From UBA2227 sp036677505 (GTDB lineage Bacteria > Bacillota_I > Bacilli_A > Erysipelotrichales > Erysipelotrichaceae): a stretch of 15,557 nucleotides of DNA. Positions 1 to 6,223 of the stretch are shown piece by piece. How positions within the stretch are numbered: the first letter of the stretch is position 1; each line of letters begins with the position of its first letter. Position numbers and translations under genes: made by a program. The stretch spans positions 1 through 15,557 of the forward strand of contig JAVBWK010000007.1 in assembly GCA_036677505.1 (NCBI GenBank). The letters run 5' to 3'. The notes beneath the pieces are model-generated. The model was not told the origin of the DNA. It was given only the letters and a program-made list of their open reading frames with translations, and did not search any database.

Positions 1-78
1 TTTGGTTCGTTTTCGTTATCATTAGCGAGCCCTCTTGATACTTCTATTTTATCATCAGGTTCTTCGTGTTCAAAATAC
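1..78. other. Window edge, no confident gene
   Basis: I cannot assign a gene here. On the plus strand two frames close early, with stops at 23-25 and 36-38, and the third stays open to a stop at 157-159. On the minus strand one frame is open to the window edge from about position 76. It would be rich in Asp, Glu and Asn but has no ribosome binding site, because it would start right after a terminator. The hairpin at 113-135 with a plus-strand U-tract suggests that a rightward transcript from outside the window ends here, so the tail of a plus-strand gene is the likelier content. Confidence 0.3.
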
Positions 79-109
79 AAAAAAACTGCCGACTTACTTT
101 GTCGACAGT
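79..109 (-). terminator. Rho-independent terminator of the PfkB-like gene
   Basis: Read on the minus strand, ACTGTCGAC (109-101) pairs with GTCGGCAGT (93-85) with a single G-U wobble and a 7-nt loop. A run of seven T follows (85-79). It lies about 40 nt past the stop codon of the leftward PfkB-like gene. Confidence 0.75.
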
Positions 110-112
110 CTG

Positions 113-142
113 AAGCGAATCATTGTGATTCGCTTTATTTTT
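113..142 (+). terminator. Hairpin with plus-strand U-tract, probable terminator of an upstream rightward gene
   Basis: AAGCGAATCA (113-122) and TGATTCGCTT (126-135) form a perfect 10-bp stem with a 3-nt loop. On the plus strand TATTTTT follows. It sits next to the minus-strand terminator at 79-109, the arrangement expected between convergent genes, so it may stop transcription entering from the left. It could also add to termination in the minus direction. Confidence 0.5.
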
Positions 143-148
143 ATGCGG

Positions 149-925
149 TCATTTCATGAAATCGAGGATAGCTTCTTCGATTTCTTTTTCTTGTAACTTC
201 TCAAGCAACATCAACAAGAATTCATTTCGTTTATCTTCGGTTGAACCGTAATTTTCACGTCCCCGGAATGTGTTATCTGCCTTTTGGGTGTAATACATGA
301 TATCTCCGTTTTCAAGTAAAACAATAAGCCATCTGACACCGATATTGGTGATCATCAGTCCCATCAGTTCTAAGGTGTACCCTTTGTTTAAAACCTGATA
401 TTCGCTTTCATTGAGCAACACTCCGTGAACAGATCTTAGCAGGTTTGGATTAGGAAAAGTATGATTGAAAATCCATCGGACATTCGGTGCCCGTCTAAAT
501 ACTGTTTCAATGAATTTATGATTTTTTTCACTGAGAATGCCATAATCACAATGGGCAATCGCTGAAAAAGGCAAATCATCATCAGGTTTGAATGTAGATA
601 AGGTGTCATGGACAGATAATATATACTCATGATCTATCGTCCGAACAACCATTTCGCTGGTCAGGGGAACGTCTTCCTGCTTTGCATAAACAAAACATCC
701 TTTTTCTTCAAGTTCACTTTGACAGGATAAAGACACGAAATCATTGCCAAGTTTTGTCATTAGATGGGTCTGCCACTGATGATCCAAAAACAGATGGACC
801 AGATGGGACGTTGAACCTCCGATTTCTGAGGATACGACCGCGGACTGATAAGGCAACAGAGCGGGATGAGGCGTAGTAAATATTTGTCTTTGGGCAAAAG
901 TACCGAAAATTACGATTGATTTCAT
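149..925 (-). CDS. Degenerate PfkB/ribokinase-like protein
   Basis: The protein is 258 aa when started at the ATG at 925-923, which has AGGAGG 6 nt upstream. A longer reading to 1051 is possible but would run into the hydrogenase promoter and has no such site. Family hints are a glycine pair with a following helix and a GND (residues 36-62), matching the N-terminal PfkB signature region, and an LNESEY stretch (171-176) like the NxxE region of these sugar kinases. The C-terminal signature DTxGAGDxF, which holds the catalytic Asp, is not recognisable: residues 226-235 read YGSTEDKRNE. The family usually runs to about 300 aa, so this copy is short as well as divergent. Sugar-kinase activity is therefore doubtful, and a substrate-binding or regulatory role is possible. 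It is transcribed away from the hydrogenase module across a shared intergenic region. No convincing minus-strand promoter was found. Family assignment is tentative. Confidence 0.6.
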   Translation of the reverse strand: MKSIVIFGTFAQRQIFTTPHPALLPYQSAVVSSEIGGSTSHLVHLFLDHQWQTHLMTKLGNDFVSLSCQSELEEKGCFVYAKQEDVPLTSEMVVRTIDHEYILSVHDTLSTFKPDDDLPFSAIAHCDYGILSEKNHKFIETVFRRAPNVRWIFNHTFPNPNLLRSVHGVLLNESEYQVLNKGYTLELMGLMITNIGVRWLIVLLENGDIMYYTQKADNTFRGRENYGSTEDKRNEFLLMLLEKLQEKEIEEAILDFMK

Positions 926-1015
926 AGACGCCTCCTTGTAAATGTATGATAACATACCAAAAATCGTTTTTGTAGAAAATCTCGAAAAATGTAACCGCTG
1001 CCAAAAAATAATGAA

Positions 1016-1044
1016 TTGCATCCCTTTGATACATATGATATAAA
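1016..1044 (+). promoter_or_regulatory. Sigma-A-type promoter of the hydrogenase module
   Basis: TTGCAT (1016-1021) and TATAAA (1039-1044) are separated by 17 nt, and a TG one base before the -10 (1036-1037) gives an extended -10. Transcription would begin near 1051, leaving a leader of about 30 nt before the hydrogenase start codon at 1081, with AAAGGA at 1067-1072 as ribosome binding site. Confidence 0.6.
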
Positions 1045-1080
1045 TAAACATGTGAAATAAATAACGAAAGGAACACGATC

Positions 1081-2574
1081 ATGGGATTGTTCGAACACGA
1101 GGCCAGACAGTTCAAATTCGATGTATTAAGGGAAGTAGCAAGTCATGCTTTTGAAAATACTCTGACACTGAATATTGAAGATGAATTAGCATATAAACTG
1201 ATACCGACAACCAAAGCTGATTTTCGCTGTTGCGTATATAAAGAAAGAGAAATCATTCGACAGAGAACGAGATTGGCTATCGGAAAATCACCAAACTTGC
1301 ATCGCAAGGACGATATCCGACCGAAGCAAATCGTTCAGGTACTGGAGGCAGCATGCGACGGTTGTACGATCAAAAAGATCCAGATAACTGACAATTGTCG
1401 CAAATGCATGGCAAAGAGTTGTGTCAGCGCTTGTAAGTTCGATGCCGTAAAGATGGGTGCTGATCGTGCAGTCATTGATCATGATAAATGCAAAGAATGT
1501 GGTGCATGTGTCAAAGTGTGCCCATTTCACGCAATCGTTGAAACGACACGGCCATGCAAAGCTTCGTGTGCAGTTGATGCAATCAGCATGGATGAAAACG
1601 GAATAGCTCAGATAAATGAGGATAAATGCATCAACTGTGCTGCCTGCCAATCAGCCTGTCCTTTTGGGGCTATCGAGGACACATCCTGGATCGTTCCTGT
1701 CATACAGCTGATCAATCTCGAAACGCCGATCATTGCTATGATCGCTCCTTCGATTCAAGGGCAATTTGACTCAGCAAGTCTCGATCAGATTAAAGCCGGA
1801 ATAAAGCTGTTGGGGTTTACCGATGTCGTCGAAGTTGCTGTCGGTGCCGATGCTGTCGCATGGTATGAGAAAGATGAACTTAAGGTTAAAATGTCGGAAG
1901 GTATTCCGATGACGACTTCTTGCTGTCCGGCATTTTTAAACCTGGCAAAGCAACACTTCCCAAAGGTTTATAAAGAGAATATGTCATCAATGGCATCGCC
2001 GATGATCGTTATGGCGCGGATGATCAAAAAGCGATATCCGAAGACAGGTGTCGTATTTATCGGTCCGTGTGTTGCCAAGAAACAAGAAGCGATGTCCGAT
2101 GGTATGTTTCCGGATGTTGACTATGTTCTTACCTATGAGGAAGTTGCGGCTATGCTGGTAGCGAAACGAATTTATTTAAATGATATTAAAACAGATATTA
2201 AGGTTGAATCCAGTATCTTCGGACGAAGTTTTGCTTTTGGCGGCGGTGTCTTCAAAGCTCTGGTTCAGTCAGCCCTCGAAGATGATGGGTTTACATTTAA
2301 CGGTGAATATGCGGATGGCTGCCTTGAGTGCAAAAAGCAATTGCTACTGATGAAAGCCGGGCGCTTTACAGCGGATATCCTTGAAGGGATGTCATGTAAA
2401 GGCGGATGCGGCAACGGTCCTGCGGTCATCGATAATTCAATCAAGGTAAAAGTCCGTTTCGATCTTGAGAATGCCCCTTATAAAGGAAAAAAGATTTCTG
2501 ATACAGTCAAAGAATACGGGTTTGACGAAGTTGATATGCACAGACATCCGGCAAAGGAGATAAAACCATGGTAA
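1081..2574 (+). CDS. hydA: Monomeric ferredoxin-type [FeFe]-hydrogenase
   Basis: A 497-aa cytoplasmic [FeFe]-hydrogenase catalysing 2H+ + 2e- <-> H2, with no signal peptide or membrane segment. Residues 92-193 hold sixteen cysteines in CxxC-type groups (92/95, 106/109/114/118, 137/140/143/147, 159/163, 183/186/189/193), enough for up to four [4Fe-4S] clusters relaying electrons. The H-cluster domain follows: L1 TTSCCPAF (278-285) with the proton-relay Cys281 and cluster ligand Cys282, L2 GPCVAKKQE (328-336) with Cys330 and the Lys333-Lys334 pair, and L3 MSCKGGCGNGP (437-447) with Cys439 and Cys443. Compared with the classic clostridial CpI-type motifs, the Trp of L1, the Met of L2 and the GGGQP end of L3 are replaced. 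This fits the less studied group B of monomeric hydrogenases, from memory of the family. All core ligands are present, so activity is expected. It is the first gene of the module and overlaps the next by 7 nt. No maturation genes (hydE, hydF, hydG) are in the window. Confidence 0.93.
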   Translation: MGLFEHEARQFKFDVLREVASHAFENTLTLNIEDELAYKLIPTTKADFRCCVYKEREIIRQRTRLAIGKSPNLHRKDDIRPKQIVQVLEAACDGCTIKKIQITDNCRKCMAKSCVSACKFDAVKMGADRAVIDHDKCKECGACVKVCPFHAIVETTRPCKASCAVDAISMDENGIAQINEDKCINCAACQSACPFGAIEDTSWIVPVIQLINLETPIIAMIAPSIQGQFDSASLDQIKAGIKLLGFTDVVEVAVGADAVAWYEKDELKVKMSEGIPMTTSCCPAFLNLAKQHFPKVYKENMSSMASPMIVMARMIKKRYPKTGVVFIGPCVAKKQEAMSDGMFPDVDYVLTYEEVAAMLVAKRIYLNDIKTDIKVESSIFGRSFAFGGGVFKALVQSALEDDGFTFNGEYADGCLECKKQLLLMKAGRFTADILEGMSCKGGCGNGPAVIDNSIKVKVRFDLENAPYKGKKISDTVKEYGFDEVDMHRHPAKEIKPW

Positions 2575-2816
2575 TCATTGAAATTTGTATTGGCAGTTCG
2601 TGTTATGTTCGGGGAGCAAATAAAGTCGTTGAAAATGTAAATGAATGGGTTGAACTGTACAAGTGGTCAGAGAAGGTCAAGGTCAAAGGTGCTTTCTGTA
2701 TGGGACTTTGCTCACAAGGACTGGGTGTAAAAATCAATGGAACTCCGATCAGCGGTTTAGGATTGCATAATTTGGAGGCAGTTTTATTACCGATGATTCA
2801 GAAGGCGCTGGCATGA
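2568..2816 (+). CDS. Thioredoxin-like [2Fe-2S] ferredoxin
   Basis: An 82-aa electron-transfer protein of the thioredoxin-fold [2Fe-2S] type, the fold found in NuoE and in the HydC/HndA subunits of multimeric hydrogenases. Four cysteines stand in the expected spacing, Cys7-x4-Cys12 and Cys44-x3-Cys48, to bind one [2Fe-2S] cluster. The ATG at 2568 lies inside the last codons of the hydrogenase gene (7-nt overlap) and has AGGAG shortly before it. The next gene starts 1 nt after its stop, so all are probably translationally coupled. It likely passes electrons to or from one of the two hydrogenase proteins. No flavin/NAD-binding NuoF-like subunit is encoded nearby, so a link to NAD(H) is not supported by the window. 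Confidence 0.88.
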   Translation: MVIIEICIGSSCYVRGANKVVENVNEWVELYKWSEKVKVKGAFCMGLCSQGLGVKINGTPISGLGLHNLEAVLLPMIQKALA

Positions 2817-2817
2817 T

Positions 2818-4476
2818 ATGAGTATCATTGACCTTCAAGAGAAAAACTGTAAGAACTGTCATCACTGCGTTCGTAACTGCCCGGTAAAATCCATCAGTTT
2901 TTCCACCGGGAAACCAGTCATTGTTGAAGAAGAATGCATTCTTTGCGGAAATTGCTTTGTGATATGCCCGCATCATGCCAAAAAAGTAAACAGTGATATA
3001 AACGAGGTAAAATCGTGGCTTGCCAACCGTGAGCGTGTACATGTCAGTCTTGCACCGAGTTTTGTCGGCTTGTTACAGTCGGATGACTATATCCGAAACC
3101 GGCTGTTAAATATGGGATTTAAAAGCGTTGAAGAAACGGCTGTCGGTGCAGCTGAAGTATCGGCTCATTATCGTGCTCTTTGTGATCAAGGGGAAATGAC
3201 CAATATCCTGACCACATGCTGTCCGGTAGTCGTAAAACTGATTCAGACTCGATTTCCTCAATTGCTCAGCCAGCTGGCGCCGGTCATTTCACCGATGAGA
3301 GCTTCCGGGAAATTGATCAAGATGAAGAATCCTCAGGAAAAAGTCGTTTTTATTGGCCCGTGTATCGCGAAAATTGAAGAAGGGCTGAACTGTGACGAGA
3401 TCGATGCCGTTTTGACTTTTGAGGATGTATTTGATTTCGATAATGAGGAGCGAAAGAATTATTTCTCGACAGAATTCATTGGAGATATAGCCAGAGGCTA
3501 CCCAGGAAGTGGCGGGATATTGCAAACGATTGCCAACGTACAAAAGAACTATCAGTTGATGTCTGTTGACGGAATGGAACCGCTGATTGATTGTCTGACT
3601 GCTATCGCTGATCATCAGATTGAAGGAGTCTTCGTTGAGATGTCTGCCTGCACCGGCTCTTGTCTTGGGGGACCGATGCTTAAAAATGCCAAACAACGGC
3701 GATGGAAGGCCCAACAGATTTTGCATGGAGCTCGCAAAAAGAATGATTGGTTACAATATCAGATTACTAGCAATTGTCTTACGGAGTATTCATCAATACC
3801 ATTGAAACAACAGGCGTTCTCCGCTGCCCAAATCAATCAGGTTTTGCGCAGTCTCGGTAAAACCAGCAGTGAACAACAACTCAATTGCGGTGCTTGTGGG
3901 TATGAGACATGTAAGGCGAAAGCCATCGGGGTTTTACAGGGCAAAGCAGATCCATATCTGTGTCTGCCCTTTGCCCTGGAGCAGGCTCAATCCATATCCA
4001 ACCTGATCATCGAACATACGCCCAATGGCATTATCGTGATTGATGACCAGCGCATGATAAAAGAGATCAATCCGGCAGCAAGAGAATATCTGGATTGCGT
4101 TAATTACCCGGTCATTCACTGGCCGTTGGAAGCCATTTTACCTAATGACGAAATCGATAATCAGCTGAAAGATTTGCATATGGTCAAGTATTTTACCAAA
4201 GAGTATGAGCACATAAACAAGACTTTCCATCATGCCCTGATTCCCATTCCGAATCAAAACAGAAATGTCATCATTCTGATGGATCTGACGGAAGAGAAGC
4301 ATAAAGAACGTAAAATACGGGAATATCGCCAGAGTATTATGGATATCACTCAAAAAGTGATTGATGAACAAATGCGCACGGTTCAGGAAATTGCTTCTTT
4401 ACTGGGAGAAACGACCGCAAAGAGTAAAATCGCCCTTACACAGCTTAAGAAGACCGTTGAGGAAGAATCAAAATGA
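2818..4476 (+). CDS. Putative sensory [FeFe]-hydrogenase-like protein with Fe-S and PAS domains
   Basis: A 552-aa soluble protein in four parts. (1) A 2[4Fe-4S] ferredoxin domain, Cys11/14/17/21 and Cys40/43/46/50. (2) An H-cluster domain at about 72-310: L1 TTCCP (132-136; Cys134 and Cys135), L2 GPCIAKIEE (180-188; Cys182), L3 SACTGSCLGGP (276-286; Cys278, Cys282). (3) A small Fe-S domain of the CGACGYxxC type (Cys357, 360, 365, 382). (4) A PAS-like domain at about 391-490, ending in a charged helical tail (about 491-552) that may form a coiled coil. The H-cluster ligands are kept, but the second Lys of the usual PCxxKK in L2 is Ile186 and L3 is altered, so this copy is probably tuned for sensing rather than turnover. 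Its gene starts 1 nt after the previous stop with only AAGG 12 nt upstream, and overlaps the phosphatase gene by 4 nt (ATGA). Similar PAS-hydrogenases occur in hfs-type clusters of thermophilic clostridia; the sensory role here is inferred. Confidence 0.88.
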   Translation: MSIIDLQEKNCKNCHHCVRNCPVKSISFSTGKPVIVEEECILCGNCFVICPHHAKKVNSDINEVKSWLANRERVHVSLAPSFVGLLQSDDYIRNRLLNMGFKSVEETAVGAAEVSAHYRALCDQGEMTNILTTCCPVVVKLIQTRFPQLLSQLAPVISPMRASGKLIKMKNPQEKVVFIGPCIAKIEEGLNCDEIDAVLTFEDVFDFDNEERKNYFSTEFIGDIARGYPGSGGILQTIANVQKNYQLMSVDGMEPLIDCLTAIADHQIEGVFVEMSACTGSCLGGPMLKNAKQRRWKAQQILHGARKKNDWLQYQITSNCLTEYSSIPLKQQAFSAAQINQVLRSLGKTSSEQQLNCGACGYETCKAKAIGVLQGKADPYLCLPFALEQAQSISNLIIEHTPNGIIVIDDQRMIKEINPAAREYLDCVNYPVIHWPLEAILPNDEIDNQLKDLHMVKYFTKEYEHINKTFHHALIPIPNQNRNVIILMDLTEEKHKERKIREYRQSIMDITQKVIDEQMRTVQEIASLLGETTAKSKIALTQLKKTVEEESK

Positions 4477-5651
4477 AGGTAGCTGTCGATGCGTATTATA
4501 AATCTTTGAATAAGTACAATGAAGAACTGTGTGGGGACAGGGTATCTGTCGTTCACACTTCACAATCCTTTATATGCGTACTTGCGGATGGATTAGGAAG
4601 CGGGGTCAAAGCGAACATTCTGGCAACTCTGACTTCGACGATTTTGGCTGAAATGTTGAAAAACGGTGTCGATCTGCACGAAGCCGTCTACACACTTACC
4701 TCAACATTACCGACATGCAAAGAGCGACAGGTAGCATACAGTACTTTCTCAACTCTTCAAGTGTTTAATAACGGAGAGGCTGTACTGATTGAGTTTGATA
4801 ATCCCAAAGCCATCATATTGCGCAACGGATTTGAAGTGGATATGGAACGCCAAACGATCCGAATCCAGAACCGACTGGTCATTGAAAGCCGATTCAGATG
4901 TAAACCCGATGATGTCATCGTCTTGGTGTCTGACGGTGTTTTACATGCCGGATTAGGAACAATTCTGAACTTCGGATGGAAGCGAAAGGATGTCGTTCAG
5001 CACCTTCGTCAAACCATGCGGTCAAGTGATAAAGCGAGGGATATCGGCGAGCATCTGATGGTTGTCGTTGACGATCTCTATCAGCACATCCCTATGGATG
5101 ATTCAACGGTTGTCGTTGCGCGTATCGTGAATCGGACAAAAACAGTCGTCATGGTCGGACCACCCAGAGAATTAAAGGATGACAATCAAACAGTGATGAA
5201 GTTACTGTCCGCCGATGGTAAGAAGATCGTTTGCGGCGGAACGACAGCTCAAATCGTTGCCCGTTTTCTGAAGGAAGATATCTGTTTGGACGAGAATATA
5301 TCACTCAACAGCGATTTGCCGCCGATGGCAATGATCAAAGGGATCGATTTGGTGACTGAAGGTGTATTGACGTTGGGACGTGTCGTTGACTTGCTTGTCG
5401 ACTGCGTATCTTCAAAACAACAGATCGACCATTTATGCAGTATTGAGGCAAAAGATGGAGCGGTCAGAATGGTTCAGATGCTACTTTCAGAATGCTCGGA
5501 AATTGTCTTTCTGGCAGGACTTGCGGATAATCCTGCACACAGTCAAGTGGCGTACTCGCCACTGTCACTTCGATTTAAAGTCCGCTTGATAGAGCGTATT
5601 GCCGAGCACTTGCGATCGCTCGGTAAGATCGTGACGGTCATACAATGTTAG
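4473..5651 (+). CDS. SpoIIE/PP2C-family protein phosphatase with an unassigned C-terminal region
   Basis: A 392-aa protein. Residues 1 to about 220 form a SpoIIE-type PP2C serine/threonine phosphatase domain. Visible metal-site motifs are Asp22 in GDR, ADGLGSG (38-44, Asp39), SDGV (153-156, Asp154) and MDDSTVVVARI (208-218, Asp209/Asp210). Residues about 225-392 are a second region with a GPP motif (229-231) and a CGGTTAQIVAR segment (254-264). I do not recognise its function, although my recollection is that it is conserved among hydrogenase-linked SpoIIE proteins. The start ATG overlaps the stop of the PAS-hydrogenase gene (ATGA) and has GAGGAAG upstream, so the two are very likely made together. 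By analogy with SpoIIE and RsbU, the phosphatase may act on a phosphorylated STAS-type protein under control of the PAS-hydrogenase, but no such substrate is encoded in the window. Confidence 0.85.
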   Translation: MKVAVDAYYKSLNKYNEELCGDRVSVVHTSQSFICVLADGLGSGVKANILATLTSTILAEMLKNGVDLHEAVYTLTSTLPTCKERQVAYSTFSTLQVFNNGEAVLIEFDNPKAIILRNGFEVDMERQTIRIQNRLVIESRFRCKPDDVIVLVSDGVLHAGLGTILNFGWKRKDVVQHLRQTMRSSDKARDIGEHLMVVVDDLYQHIPMDDSTVVVARIVNRTKTVVMVGPPRELKDDNQTVMKLLSADGKKIVCGGTTAQIVARFLKEDICLDENISLNSDLPPMAMIKGIDLVTEGVLTLGRVVDLLVDCVSSKQQIDHLCSIEAKDGAVRMVQMLLSECSEIVFLAGLADNPAHSQVAYSPLSLRFKVRLIERIAEHLRSLGKIVTVIQC

Positions 5652-5676
5652 TCTGCCTCAAGCAGGCTTTTCCTTT
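5650..5676 (+). terminator. Rho-independent terminator of the hydrogenase module
   Basis: AGTCTGC (5650-5656) and GCAGGCT (5662-5668) pair over 7 bp with one G-U wobble and a 5-nt loop, followed by TTTCCTTT. The left arm begins within the stop codon of the phosphatase gene. The U-tract is interrupted, so read-through into ispF is possible. Confidence 0.55.
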
Positions 5677-5705
5677 GGATGTGTAGTGTGAAAAAAAACT
5701 GAAAA

Positions 5706-5714
5706 TGATATAAT
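5706..5714 (+). promoter_or_regulatory. Extended -10 promoter for ispF-gltX and following genes
   Basis: TGATATAAT is a perfect extended -10 (TGnTATAAT) placed about 30 nt before the ispF start. A consensus -35 is missing; TGTGAA at 5687-5692, 16 nt upstream, is the best weak candidate, which is common when the -10 is extended. Confidence 0.65.
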
Positions 5715-5744
5715 GGGATTGAACCGAATAATCGAGGTGATTTT

Positions 5745-6221
5745 GTGCGTATCGGACAATCAACAGATATTCATGCATTGGCAGAAGGCAGACCGTTGAT
5801 TTTGGGCGGCGTGACTATCGATCATCCAAAAGGCTTGCTAGGACATTCTGATGCGGATGCACTTTTGCATGCCATTAGTGAAGCAATCATCGGAGCACTG
5901 GGATTGGGAGATCTCGGAAAACACTTTCCGGATACCGATGTGGCGTATCGAGGGGTATCCTCTGTTCTAATATTGGAAAAGACAGCGCAATTAATGGATG
6001 AACAAGGCTATCGGCTAGTCAATCTCGATAGTCTGATACTGATTGAGAAACCCAAAATCGCTCCGTATATCGATACTATGAAAGTCAATATTGCCAAGGC
6101 ATTGCGATGTGATGTCTCACAGGTCAATGTGAAAGCGACCCGTGGAGAAAAATTGGGATTTATCGGACGTCAGGAAGGTGTGATGGCTCAGGCCATCGTA
6201 TTATTAGAGAGGAAATCTTAA
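5745..6221 (+). CDS. ispF: 2-C-methyl-D-erythritol 2,4-cyclodiphosphate synthase
   Basis: A 158-aa enzyme of the MEP (non-mevalonate) isoprenoid pathway. It converts CDP-methylerythritol 2-phosphate to the cyclic 2,4-diphosphate with release of CMP, as a zinc-dependent homotrimer in the cytoplasm. The metal-site residues Asp8, His10 (TDIH) and His42 are present, as are HSDAD (34-38), GDLGKHFPDTD (55-65) and KATRGEKLGF near the C-terminus, and the length is typical. The start is a GTG at 5745, four bases after GAGGTGA; no better ATG exists in frame. The gene ends 2 nt before gltX, a pairing also seen in Bacillus, where ispD normally stands in front. No ispD is present here. Confidence 0.96.
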   Translation: MRIGQSTDIHALAEGRPLILGGVTIDHPKGLLGHSDADALLHAISEAIIGALGLGDLGKHFPDTDVAYRGVSSVLILEKTAQLMDEQGYRLVNLDSLILIEKPKIAPYIDTMKVNIAKALRCDVSQVNVKATRGEKLGFIGRQEGVMAQAIVLLERKS

Positions 6222-6223
6222 CG

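Noticed and set aside
926..1051. N-terminal extension of the PfkB-like protein to an ATG at 1051
   Set aside because: It lacks a ribosome binding site, overlaps the hydrogenase promoter, and the ATG at 925 has AGGAGG at ideal distance.
1051..1060. TGTGAAATAA just after the hydrogenase -10, resembling half of a Rex (NADH-sensing repressor) operator
   Set aside because: The matching inverted half is not present, so it does not meet the palindromic Rex pattern. Position is suggestive but a half-site occurs often by chance in A/T-rich promoters.
741..1115. Overlapping minus-strand frame across the hydrogenase start
   Set aside because: It spans the promoter and ribosome binding sites of two better supported genes and shows no family motif; it is a shadow frame.
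1081..5651. Mobile-element origin of the hydrogenase module
   Set aside because: No transposase, integrase, tRNA or flanking direct repeat is seen, and codon use does not look different by eye from the neighbouring housekeeping genes.
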